Assembly: GCA_018261895.1 (NCBI GenBank)
Contig: JAGTRT010000004.1
Coordinates: 1 to 64,000 of the forward strand
Origin: Pseudomonadota bacterium
GTDB taxonomy: Bacteria; Pseudomonadota; Gammaproteobacteria; Burkholderiales; Rhodocyclaceae
Length of the DNA stretch: 64,000 nucleotides
Reading direction: 5' to 3'
In this document: positions 32,858 to 40,807 of the stretch, one piece after another
Layout: every line of letters starts with the position of its first letter
Numbering within the stretch: the stretch's first letter is position 1
Position numbers and translations under genes: made by a program
The notes under the pieces: model-generated
The model's input: only the letters and a program-made list of their open reading frames with translations
The model's database searches: none
What the model was told of the DNA's origin: nothing

Positions 32858-34261
32858 TCAGATTACTTTCGAGTAGGTCGCGCGCTGACGACCGGCCCGC
32901 AGATACTTGTCGAAGACCATGGAAATGATGCGCACCAGCAGACGGCCCGGTGGCAGGACCGTGATCCACTCCCGCTCGATCTTGAGCAGGCCGGCCCGTT
33001 CCATTTCCTTCATGTCTTCCAGTTCGGCTTCGAAATACTTGCGGAAGTCGATCAGGTGGGCGCTTTCAATACTTTCGATGGACAGCTCGAAATGGCACAT
33101 CAAGGCCTGGATGATGGAGCGGCGCAGGATGTCGTCGGCAGTCAGTTCGATGCCACGGAACACCGGCAACGTGCCGGTATCGAGCGCATCGTAATACTCG
33201 TCCGCCGTCTTGACGTTCTGGTAGTAGCTCGGCCCGACCTTGCTGATCGACGAAATGCCGAAGGACAGCATGTCGCAGTCGGCGTAGGTCGAATAGCCCT
33301 GGAAGTTGCGGTGCAGGCGGCCCTGACGCTGGGCGACGGCGAGTTCGTCATCCGGCTTGGCGAAATGGTCCATGCCGATGAAGACGTAACCGGCATCGGT
33401 CAGTTTCTTGATGGCCAGCGCCAGAATCTGCAACTTGGTATCGGCCGACGGCAGATCGGCATCGTTGATCCGGCGCTGCGGCTTGAACATGCTCGGCATG
33501 TGCGCATAGTTGTAGATCGACAGGCGATCCGGATCCATGGCCAGGACGCGCTCAATGGTCCGGTTGAAGCCCATGACTGTCTGGTGCGGCAGGCCGTAGA
33601 TCAAATCGACCGAGACCGACTTGAAGCCATTGGCGCGCGCATCGCGGATCACGCTGTAGGTTTCTTCCTCGGTCTGCACGCGGTTGACGGCAACCTGAAC
33701 GCGCTCGTCGAAGTCCTGCACACCCACGCTCATGCGGTTGAAGCCGAGTTCGCCGAGCAGCGCGACCGTCGCCGTATCGACCTTGCGCGGATCGACTTCG
33801 ATCGAATATTCACCACCATCCAGCAATTTGAAGTGCTTGCGCGTCTCGCCCATCAACTGGCGCATTTCGTCATGCGACAGGAATGTCGGCGTGCCGCCAC
33901 CCCAATGCAACTGGATGACTTCGTGCTCGCCATCACGCCCTTCCAGCGCTGCTGCCTGAATATCCAGCTCTTTTGCCAGATACCGGAGATATTTGGCACT
34001 ACGCCCGTGATCCTTGGTGATAATTTTGTTGCAGGCGCAGTAATAGCAAATAGTGTTGCAGAAGGGGATGTGGAAGTATAATGAGAGCGGTCGGCTAATG
34101 CCGCCAATGTTACGTTTGCCCAGCCACAGCTTCGCAGCCTCGGAATCGAAGGCTTCCACGAAGCGATCGGCCGTCGGATAGGATGTGTATCGGGGGCCGT
34201 TTACATCAAAACGGCGAATGATCTGGGGATCGAATACGAGGTTTTCTGTTGCGAAATTCAT
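32858..34261 (-). CDS. hemN: Oxygen-independent coproporphyrinogen III dehydrogenase
   Basis: A 467-residue radical-SAM enzyme of anaerobic haem synthesis. The [4Fe-4S] motif CNTICYYCAC is at about residues 62-71 after the HemN-type YTSYPTADRF. HWGGGTPTFL and SVGVQDFDERVQ are also typical. The start is uncertain: ATG at 34261 or GTG at 34273, neither with a strong Shine-Dalgarno. It diverges from fnr and shares an intergenic region with a near-perfect FNR box, so anaerobic induction is expected. Confidence 0.95.
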   Translation of the reverse strand: MNFATENLVFDPQIIRRFDVNGPRYTSYPTADRFVEAFDSEAAKLWLGKRNIGGISRPLSLYFHIPFCNTICYYCACNKIITKDHGRSAKYLRYLAKELDIQAAALEGRDGEHEVIQLHWGGGTPTFLSHDEMRQLMGETRKHFKLLDGGEYSIEVDPRKVDTATVALLGELGFNRMSVGVQDFDERVQVAVNRVQTEEETYSVIRDARANGFKSVSVDLIYGLPHQTVMGFNRTIERVLAMDPDRLSIYNYAHMPSMFKPQRRINDADLPSADTKLQILALAIKKLTDAGYVFIGMDHFAKPDDELAVAQRQGRLHRNFQGYSTYADCDMLSFGISSISKVGPSYYQNVKTADEYYDALDTGTLPVFRGIELTADDILRRSIIQALMCHFELSIESIESAHLIDFRKYFEAELEDMKEMERAGLLKIEREWITVLPPGRLLVRIISMVFDKYLRAGRQRATYSKVI

Positions 34262-34315
34262 TAGGCCAGCCACTGAAAGTAGCTCTGATTATGTTCGGAA
34301 GGTTCGAATTTTCGG

Positions 34316-34329
34316 TTGACATGGATCAA
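34316..34329. promoter_or_regulatory. FNR box between hemN and fnr
   Basis: TTGAC-ATGG-ATCAA differs from the TTGAT-N4-ATCAA consensus at one base. It is 17 bases before the fnr start and 54 bases before hemN. It would allow FNR to repress itself and activate hemN. Confidence 0.75.
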
Positions 34330-34346
34330 GCGAACGCAGGTTGCGA

Positions 34347-35090
34347 ATGCCTCACACACACCCGCTAAATCAAGAGGTCACGCTGTCCGTCATCAAGACG
34401 GCGTGCTCGAATTGCAACCTTCGCGAGTTGTGCCTGCCGTTCGGCCTGAGCCTCGAAGAACTCGAGAAGCTCGATGACCTCGTGTCGACCCGTCGGCGGA
34501 TCAAGCGCGGCGATCACCTCTATCGAGCAGGCGAAGCCTTCGACGCCATTTACGCCATCCGCAGCGGCTTCTTCAAGACGGACGTGCTGCTCGAAGACGG
34601 CCGCGACCAGGTGACCGGTTTCCAGATGGCCGGCGAACTGCTTGGCCTCGACGGCATCAGCACCGAACACCATACGTGCAATGCCATTGCGCTCGAAGAC
34701 AGCGAGATTTGCGCCATTCCGTTCTCGCGTCTGGAAGGTTTGTCGCGGGAGATTCACACGCTGCAGCATCATTTCCATAAGGTGATGAGCCGCGAGATCG
34801 TGCGCGACCACGGTGTCATGATGCTGCTCGGCACGATGCGCGCCGAGGAACGTCTGGCCGCTTTTCTGCTCAACCTGTCGCAGCGCTTCACGGCGCGCGG
34901 CTTTTCGCACGCCGAGTTCTACCTGCGCATGACGCGCGAGGAGATCGGCAGCTATCTCGGCCTGAAACTGGAAACGGTTTCCCGTGCCTTCTCGCGCTTC
35001 CAGGAAGAAGGCCATATCGCCGTCCAGCAAAAACACATCCGGATTCTGAACGTCAATGGGCTCAAGGCCCTGATGAATCACCGGGCCTGA
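34347..35090 (+). CDS. fnr: FNR anaerobic regulator
   Basis: A 247-residue Crp-family regulator sensing oxygen through a [4Fe-4S] cluster. The N-terminal cysteines are in ACSNCNLRELC and the fourth in EHHTCNAIA, matching E. coli Fnr. The DNA-binding helix is TREEIGSYLGLKLETVSRAFSR, with the FNR-type E-SR contacts (ETVSR). ATG at 34347 has AGG upstream; a TTG two codons earlier is possible. Confidence 0.95.
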   Translation: MPHTHPLNQEVTLSVIKTACSNCNLRELCLPFGLSLEELEKLDDLVSTRRRIKRGDHLYRAGEAFDAIYAIRSGFFKTDVLLEDGRDQVTGFQMAGELLGLDGISTEHHTCNAIALEDSEICAIPFSRLEGLSREIHTLQHHFHKVMSREIVRDHGVMMLLGTMRAEERLAAFLLNLSQRFTARGFSHAEFYLRMTREEIGSYLGLKLETVSRAFSRFQEEGHIAVQQKHIRILNVNGLKALMNHRA

Positions 35091-35100
35091 TCCTGCTTCC

Positions 35101-35631
35101 TTACCAGCGCAGTCTTGCCAGTTCTGCCGCGCGTTTGACGATGCGCTGCAGGAGTGCGTCGGCACGTTGCCGCCCGGCGGTCGCGCTGCCCGGAGAACGG
35201 TAGGCAAGGCGGATCTCGGTCGCATCATCCTTCAGGTTGTAGAGGGCAATGGACAGGGGGCATAGCGTCAGCTGCTCCGGCGCCTCACGCACCAGGTCGG
35301 CAGCCAGCAGGCTGCTACAAAACTGGACAATTTCAGCCTCGCCGTAGGGAATCCCCGCCACGTCCCGGCTGGTGCGCGTAAGCATGTCGCGAAACGGCAG
35401 CACATTGCCAACGACCAGCCCTTCGCTTTCAATGGCTTCGATCAGGCCATCGTGGGCCGCCCGGAAAGTCGACTGGGTGACGCGCAGGACGACGGTGTCG
35501 TCTGCCACCGCGGCAAAAGGCAGGCCGAGCAGGCAGAGGCAAAAAGCAAAAAAAAGGGGCACCCCGCGAGGCGCCCCGAACAGATGTGAAGAGACCATCT
35601 GACGCAAGAGTTCGTTGGCCGGTCGGATCAT
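35101..35631 (-). CDS. Exported DUF302 protein
   Basis: Up to 176 residues, exported. A hydrophobic segment PLFFAFCLCLLGLPFAAVA precedes the mature start DDTVVLRV. The DUF302 pattern is seen in HDGLIEAIESEGLVVGNVLPF, EAEIVQFCSSLLAADLV and CPLSIALYNL. DUF302 proteins have no settled function. The start is unclear (35631 or 35598); neither has a good Shine-Dalgarno. A terminator-like hairpin with eight T's (35548-35577) lies inside the signal-peptide codons. The gene converges with fnr (10-base gap). Confidence 0.75.
   Translation of the reverse strand: MIRPANELLRQMVSSHLFGAPRGVPLFFAFCLCLLGLPFAAVADDTVVLRVTQSTFRAAHDGLIEAIESEGLVVGNVLPFRDMLTRTSRDVAGIPYGEAEIVQFCSSLLAADLVREAPEQLTLCPLSIALYNLKDDATEIRLAYRSPGSATAGRQRADALLQRIVKRAAELARLRW
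35548..35577 (-). terminator. Terminator-like hairpin inside the DUF302 leader
   Basis: On the minus strand GGGGCGCC pairs with GGTGCCCC (one mismatch) and is followed by TTTTTTTT. It may end porin read-through or attenuate the DUF302 gene. Confidence 0.55.
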
Positions 35632-35738
35632 GTGACGATCAGGGTTTTCGGCCCCGATTGGGTTGTTGAGCTGTGTTCATGCTCGCAGTCCTGAAGATCC
35701 GGCGCAAGGGCAAAGTGCTGCCCTGGCCGTGAGGAACG

Positions 35739-35789
35739 GTCAGCGGCTGCCGATGCGGCCGCTGACCTGAAAACTCGGCGTGTGCCGAG
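35739..35789 (-). terminator. Double hairpin after the porin gene
   Basis: On the minus strand the first stem is CTCGGC-ACAC-GCCGAG followed by TTTT (35770-35789). The second is a perfect 10-bp stem GGTCAGCGGC/GCCGCTGACC (35739-35767). Confidence 0.65.
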
Positions 35790-35795
35790 CATGTT

Positions 35796-36926
35796 TTAGA
35801 AGTTGTGCTTGATACCGAAGTCGATACCGCTCACACCGCCGCTGGTACCGGAGTTGTTGCCCATCGGGTTCATCGTGAACCGCGCATTGGCGTCATTGCG
35901 GATACGTGCATAGTCAGCATACAGCTCGGTACGCTTCGACAGCTCGTAGCGAACGCCGATACCCCACTTGCTGGCATCTGCATTGGTCAGGGTCTTGTCC
36001 TTGACCTGGCCATAGCTCACGAGACCCTTGAATTTGCCGAATGGAACGGCTGCGCCGACAAACCAGTTGCGGCGGTTGTATTGCTGATCCGCGGCCAGGT
36101 TGCCGAGGTTCTGCAAGCCGGCTGTCGTGGCATCGAGGTCGATGTTGCCGCCGATCAGGGAGTTGCGGTCGCCCTTGATGATGTCGTAGAGGCCGGAGAT
36201 CTTGACCACGCCGAAGTCGTAGGAAGCACCTGCGGTTGCGACGAACAGGCGGCTATCGCCGTAGCCGACGGCGCGGGTGGTTTCGTAGTCAAGATCGATG
36301 CTCAGGGGGCCGTTGGCGTAGATCAGGTTGACCGAATACAACTGGTCGTCACCCTTGTTGCCACCGGCTGGGCCAGCGGGAACGTGTACGGCGTTCAGGC
36401 CGCCTTCGGTGGATTGGGTGTTGGTGGCGTAGGCGACAATCGCGGTGAAGCCGGCGAAGCTCGGCGAAATGTAGGCGACGGCGTTTTGCGCGCGGTCATA
36501 CTGGGTGGTCATGGACGTGAAGTTGCCCACCGAGTAGTTGCCGAACGGGTTGTACTTGCCGTAGATGCCGTAACGGATGCCGTCGAGGTAGCCGGCAACG
36601 GCGGTACCGAAACCGCCCGTCAGGCCGACGTATTGATGGCCGGCGGTCCCCAGTCCGGTATTGGAGTCCGGCGTGATGCGGTATTGCAAATCAAACAGCG
36701 CCTTCAGGCCGTTGCCCAGGTCCTCGATACCCTTGAAGCCAATGGCGCTTTGTGCGGAGTTGCTTTGCAGGTTATGCGAACCCAGCGTGTTCTGGACACC
36801 GCCGCTATTGCCGCCACGGTGCAGATAGCCCATGTCGACGGTACCGTAGATGGTGACGTTGGTTTGTGCAAACGCGGCGCCAGACGTTGCTGCAGCGACA
36901 GCCAGTGCGATCAGTTTTTTCTGCAT
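35796..36926 (-). CDS. Outer-membrane porin (Gram-negative porin, Burkholderia/Neisseria type)
   Basis: A 376-residue trimeric-porin family protein. Signal peptide MQKKLIALAVAAATSGAAFA, then QTNVTIYGTVDMGYLHRGG, which is the standard first strand of betaproteobacterial general porins. Later come QSAIGFKGIEDLGNGLKALF and the C-terminal strand ending in Phe (GIDFGIKHNF), needed for BAM recognition. GAGGAG precedes the ATG at 36926. It probably allows diffusion of small solutes. Confidence 0.93.
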   Translation of the reverse strand: MQKKLIALAVAAATSGAAFAQTNVTIYGTVDMGYLHRGGNSGGVQNTLGSHNLQSNSAQSAIGFKGIEDLGNGLKALFDLQYRITPDSNTGLGTAGHQYVGLTGGFGTAVAGYLDGIRYGIYGKYNPFGNYSVGNFTSMTTQYDRAQNAVAYISPSFAGFTAIVAYATNTQSTEGGLNAVHVPAGPAGGNKGDDQLYSVNLIYANGPLSIDLDYETTRAVGYGDSRLFVATAGASYDFGVVKISGLYDIIKGDRNSLIGGNIDLDATTAGLQNLGNLAADQQYNRRNWFVGAAVPFGKFKGLVSYGQVKDKTLTNADASKWGIGVRYELSKRTELYADYARIRNDANARFTMNPMGNNSGTSGGVSGIDFGIKHNF

Positions 36927-37089
36927 TGAATTGCTCCTCAATCATCTTTGTGTGAATAAACCCCCGAAGCGTTTTCCGCCTCGTTCGAATCTCCCCCCTC
37001 CTGATGGAGGACAGTGTTCGCCACTAACGATTGCGAAGGGCGTGCCAGGCCGATAAAACGTTCGTTAGTTTTCCCGGAAATCCTGACAG

Positions 37090-37125
37090 GACTTTGATTT
37101 TGGGCGTTTTTTCCGGTTGACCGTG
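37090..37125 (-). repeat. 36-bp dispersed element, copy 12 (sub-type A)
   Basis: On the minus strand: CACGGTCAACCGG, AAAAAACGCCC, AAAATCAAAGTC. Confidence 0.88.
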
Positions 37126-37218
37126 AAAGTCTGCCAGAGCGTCCGGGACGTTCATTTTCTGGACAATTGCTGCGCCGCTGAGCCAAAACGAAACAGTGTT
37201 CAGCGTTTCAACAGGCAG

Positions 37219-37243
37219 AAAAAAGCCCGGCCGGGGCCGGGCT
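37219..37243 (-). terminator. Rho-independent terminator after the PqqU-like gene
   Basis: On the minus strand AGCCCGGCC and GGCCGGGCT form the stem, followed by TTTTTT. Confidence 0.85.
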
Positions 37244-37265
37244 TGAGCGCTTGGAATGGAGGGGC

Positions 37266-39353
37266 TCAGAAACTGTAGCGGGCGCTGATGCCGGCCAGCC
37301 AGGTGCGGCCCGGCGCGGCTTCGTAGTAGCGGCTGTTGCCGTCGCCGACGATGACCGAGCCGACGTACTGGCGGTCGAACACGTTGTCGAAGCGGAGGAA
37401 GGTGCGCAGATTGACGGCGCCGTATTTGCGATCGACGCCGAAGCGCAGGTTGGCGATGGCGTAGCCGGGCGCCGCCTGCCGCGTGTTGGTGTCCTCGACA
37501 TAGACCTTGCTGCGGGCGATGCCTTCGACGGCGGCGTGGAAGCCGCTGGCCGGATGCTTCCAGGCCAGCTCGCCGAACAAGGTGTGGGCGGCGACACCGG
37601 GCAAGCGGTTGTCGGCATTGATCACCCCCGATGAGCTCGTAAAGGGCTGGTCGTAGCGGGCATCGAGGTAGGTGTAGGCGACGCGGCTGGAAAGGTTGTT
37701 GGCCCAACGGCTGTCGAGCGCGGTTTCAAGACCGCGGCGCATCGTCTGGCCGGCATTGCGGTAGCTGGTCCGGCCGCTGTCGGCGGAATCGACGACCAGT
37801 TCATCCTTGGTTTCGATCTGGAAGACGGCGAGATCGAAGCGCGAACTGCTGCCGACGAAGGCTTTGAGGCCGGTCTCGTAGTGCGTGCTGGTGGAGGGCT
37901 TGAGGTTGTAGCTGAACGAGAAACCAGGACCGGAGTAGAACAGCTCGTTGAAAGTCGGCGCCTCGAAACCGCGCGCCGCGCTGGCGTAGACATTGACCGA
38001 GGGCGTCAGGCGGTACATCGCGGCCAGCGTCGGGGTCGTTTTTTCATAGCTGACGTTGCCGCTACCATCGCCATTGCTCAGGAAGGCATCCTTGACGTTG
38101 AAGGAGACCTGGCTGTGGCGCAGGCCACCGCTGAAGGTCCAGCGCTCGCCCTGCCATTCGGCTTGGGCGTACTGGTCGAAGGTCGCCACGCGGTCCTCTT
38201 CGGCGCGACGCAGCGCACCCTTGACGCCGAGCGTGGTGCCGATGAAGTTTTCGTAGCCACGTCGATTGTCGATGGCCTGCTCATACTCGATGCCGGCCGT
38301 CGTCGTCAGCTTGCCGCCGGCGAGTTGAAAGCGACCAATCCAGCGCGCCGAGGCGCCGGCGAAATCGCGGTCGAAATCGATGACGCCGCCGGAATGGCTG
38401 GTCGACGCCTGTTGCGTGGCTTTCGGAATGGACTGGAAGGCCAGTGTCGAGCGCTGTCCGGCATAGGCCGAGACGAGTACGGAATGGTCGCCAAAGCGGT
38501 GCTCGTAAGTCAGCCCGCCCTGCATGTGGTCGATGCTTTTGCGCGTGTTGTAGGTCAGCGGCGCCGCCGCGACGCTGCGCGGATTGGCCTGATAGCCGGC
38601 CCAGGTCTGGCCTTGCGGGTCTTCGGCCGTCTGCTTGAAGCTGTTGGCGATGAAGGTCAGCTTGCCGTCCACGCTCGGGCGGTAGGTCAGCTTGACCATG
38701 GTCTGGTCGCGCTCGGCCTTGCTGTGCTGGCGATAGCCGTCGGTCGTGAAATGCGAGGCGTCGATGACATAACCCAGGCCGCCGATTTCGCCCTGCAGGC
38801 TGACGTCCTCCTTCCAGGTGTTGTTGCTGCCGCCGACGAAGCTGCCTTCGAGGGTGGGCGAACCCTTGCCATCCGGCGTGAACATCTGGATGACGCCACC
38901 GGCGTGGTTGCCGTACACCACCGCCATCGGGCCGCGCAGGACTTCGATGCGTTCGGCGCGGTCGAGGTTGAAGGTCGCCGCCTGCCCCTGGCCATCGGGC
39001 ATCGAAGCGGGAATGCCGTCGGCAATCAGGCGGATGCCGCGCACGCCGAAGGCGGAACGGGCGCCGAAGCCGCGCGACGAAATCTGCAGGTCCTGCGCGT
39101 AGTTCTGGCGGTTCTGCACCGTGATGCCGGGCACCGCGACGAGCGCCTCAGAAGCATTGACCCGCGCCTGATCGGCACCGATCCGTTCGGCATCGACGAC
39201 ATCGACCGCCGCGGGCAGGTCGAAAGTGTTGTGCTCGACGCGGCTGCCGCTGACGACGACCGAATCGAGGGTCAGCGAATTTTCGGCAGCGGCGGCGAAG
39301 CAGGGAAAGGTCGCGGCGAGGATGACAGCAAGGCGTTTCGGGGTATGTCTCAT
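37266..39353 (-). CDS. pqqU: TonB-dependent receptor, PqqU (YncD) type: likely PQQ uptake
   Basis: A 695-residue outer-membrane receptor with signal peptide (residues 1-22). It matches E. coli YncD closely from memory: the plug has SEALVAVPGITVQNRQNYAQ, DLQISSRGFGARS, GIRLIADGIPASMPDGQGQA and EVLRGPMAVVYGNHAGGV. The C-terminus has QYVGSVIVGDGNSRYYE and a terminal Phe. YncD was reported to import the redox cofactor PQQ and renamed PqqU. The ATG at 39353 is chosen because upstream codons are a 36-bp element. Function fits the PQQ dehydrogenase at 55792-57576. No pqq synthesis genes are in the window. Confidence 0.82.
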   Translation of the reverse strand: MRHTPKRLAVILAATFPCFAAAAENSLTLDSVVVSGSRVEHNTFDLPAAVDVVDAERIGADQARVNASEALVAVPGITVQNRQNYAQDLQISSRGFGARSAFGVRGIRLIADGIPASMPDGQGQAATFNLDRAERIEVLRGPMAVVYGNHAGGVIQMFTPDGKGSPTLEGSFVGGSNNTWKEDVSLQGEIGGLGYVIDASHFTTDGYRQHSKAERDQTMVKLTYRPSVDGKLTFIANSFKQTAEDPQGQTWAGYQANPRSVAAAPLTYNTRKSIDHMQGGLTYEHRFGDHSVLVSAYAGQRSTLAFQSIPKATQQASTSHSGGVIDFDRDFAGASARWIGRFQLAGGKLTTTAGIEYEQAIDNRRGYENFIGTTLGVKGALRRAEEDRVATFDQYAQAEWQGERWTFSGGLRHSQVSFNVKDAFLSNGDGSGNVSYEKTTPTLAAMYRLTPSVNVYASAARGFEAPTFNELFYSGPGFSFSYNLKPSTSTHYETGLKAFVGSSSRFDLAVFQIETKDELVVDSADSGRTSYRNAGQTMRRGLETALDSRWANNLSSRVAYTYLDARYDQPFTSSSGVINADNRLPGVAAHTLFGELAWKHPASGFHAAVEGIARSKVYVEDTNTRQAAPGYAIANLRFGVDRKYGAVNLRTFLRFDNVFDRQYVGSVIVGDGNSRYYEAAPGRTWLAGISARYSF

Positions 39354-39380
39354 GATTTTGTCTTTATCTGTGCGGTGCAG

Positions 39381-39416
39381 GATTTCAGTTTTGGCCAAAT
39401 TTTCCGGTCGACCGTG
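39381..39416 (-). repeat. 36-bp dispersed element, copy 13 (sub-type B)
   Basis: On the minus strand: CACGGTCGACCGG, AAAATTTGGCC, AAAACTGAAATC. It lies 27 bases upstream of the pqqU-like start. Confidence 0.88.
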
Positions 39417-39556
39417 AAAGGCGACCTCGAACTGATTATCGGCAGAGCGCAAAGAACCGGCGACGCAGCAATCGCCAAAAGAGACTCATGAAAATCATGA
39501 GATGCCGTCCAGCCCCCGCCCCCTTTGGCAGGCGGGCGGCTGGAACGACAAGCGCG

Positions 39557-40471
39557 TCAAAGCGCGCGCAGGAAGAAGCGGACGACCTTGTGGCGGGACT
39601 TGTACGCCTGTTCAACATTGGGCGTCAGCGTCGCCTCGCCACCGCGCCCGAGATGGGCAAACGGGTCGTCAATCTTGATGGGCACCATCAGGCGATCCCA
39701 GGCATGCTCGGCGTTGTCGTAGGCCACGACCTCGACCCCGGCCTGCTCGGCAGGCGGCAGGCTGGCCTTGAGCTGGCGGCAGGGCAGCGGGCTCTCGTCA
39801 TAGGCGTCCCGATCGCCGATCTGGATCAGGATGGGCGCGCCGGTCAGCGGATTGCCGGCCTGGCTGCCGAACTCCGAATGCGGGATGTAGGGATTGTTGT
39901 AGCCGTAGCACAGAGGGTAATGGGCCACATGCGCCTTGAAGCGCGTATCGCCGTAGCCGAATTTCGCCCCCTGATTGTTCTCGGTCGCCGTCGCCATGGC
40001 GATGACGCCGCCCCAGGAAAATCCGAGCACGCCGATGCGCTCCGCATCGACCTCTGGACGGGCGGCGAGCAGATTGAGCGCACCAAACGCATCCGGGTAC
40101 GTCATCATCGGTAAGGGCGGGCGATTCGTCGCGCCAGCCACGTCGCGGGCTTCCCACATGTCGATTTCCAGCGTGGCGATGCCGACCTCGTTGAGTGCGT
40201 CGGCATAAAAGGCGCCGCGAAAATCGACACCGGCCGAGCCATGCAGGATCACCACGGCCGGCACGGGGTGCCGGGAATGCCGGCGGCAACGGTCAGGCAG
40301 CGTCAGCTTGCCCTTGACCGTCAAACTGCCGCCATGCATGAGATCGGGCGTCGGAAATTCAACGAAGGAAATGGCGGGCTGGCACGCCGTCGATTCGTGC
40401 GCCGAAACTGCAGACGACATGAGAAAAAGCGGGGCCAGGCCCAGTATCAGGGCGAAAGAATTGGGTTTCAT
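39557..40471 (-). CDS. Exported dienelactone-hydrolase-family protein
   Basis: A 304-residue alpha/beta hydrolase with a signal peptide (residues 1-24, ending AVSAHES). VVILHGSAGVDFRG is the oxyanion region and GFSWGG carries the nucleophile Ser (Cys in true dienelactone hydrolases). GDRDAYDE and YDNAEHAWDR would supply the acid and His. The substrate is unknown. The export signal points to a periplasmic esterase. It lies 203 bases upstream of the pqqU-like start on the same strand, with an element between them. Confidence 0.8.
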   Translation of the reverse strand: MKPNSFALILGLAPLFLMSSAVSAHESTACQPAISFVEFPTPDLMHGGSLTVKGKLTLPDRCRRHSRHPVPAVVILHGSAGVDFRGAFYADALNEVGIATLEIDMWEARDVAGATNRPPLPMMTYPDAFGALNLLAARPEVDAERIGVLGFSWGGVIAMATATENNQGAKFGYGDTRFKAHVAHYPLCYGYNNPYIPHSEFGSQAGNPLTGAPILIQIGDRDAYDESPLPCRQLKASLPPAEQAGVEVVAYDNAEHAWDRLMVPIKIDDPFAHLGRGGEATLTPNVEQAYKSRHKVVRFFLRAL

Positions 40472-40807
40472 GATGATCTCCGGAACGGGTTGGGCAGACG
40501 CGCTGCGCGCTGAACTGACTCTAAAAGGCTAGATGCAAATCGCATAGCTGGCAAGGAAAGTTAGCCATTGATGCGCTTCACCTCCAACCGGGCTCAACGG
40601 AAAAACCGCTCCCCGTCGTCCCCGCCCAACGCGAATCGGGCGCGGCACGATTTCAATTTTGGGCAAAATTTCCGGTTGACCGTCAAAGCACATCCAAAGC
40701 CCCATCGATCAGGCGCCCAAAGCGAAAAATCCAAGCAGAATGCATGACAAATGGAATTACTCTGGGCTAGAGTGCGCCGTTTTCATTTCATTCAGGACTG
40801 ATCGCGG
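40472..40807. other. Divergent intergenic region
   Basis: No gene is supported. Copy 14 of the 36-bp element is in the middle and an AT-richer promoter-like stretch precedes the AAA gene. Confidence 0.5.
40649..40684 (-). repeat. 36-bp dispersed element, copy 14 (sub-type B)
   Basis: On the minus strand: GACGGTCAACCGG, AAATTTTGCCC, AAAATTGAAATC; closest to the sub-type B consensus. Confidence 0.92.

Larger units (their letters stand above)
36927..37265. other. Porin upstream region
   Basis: No gene. It holds the porin promoter region, copy 12 of the 36-bp element and the terminator of the PqqU-like gene. Confidence 0.6.

Noticed and set aside
32465-34081. 538-codon + strand open frame over safE and hemN
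   Set aside because: Spans two well-identified minus-strand genes and their gap; no recognisable domains.
34303-34324. TTTTCGGTTGACATGG resembles part of the 36-bp element
   Set aside because: Only about 10 bases match, and they coincide with the FNR box; the CGGTCAACCGG core is absent.
39354-39452. N-terminal extension of the PqqU-like receptor
   Set aside because: The extra codons are translated from the 36-bp element and precede the signal peptide, so the start at 39353 is preferred.
37881-39491. 536-codon + strand open frame
   Set aside because: Antisense to the PqqU-like receptor, whose minus-strand motifs are unmistakable.
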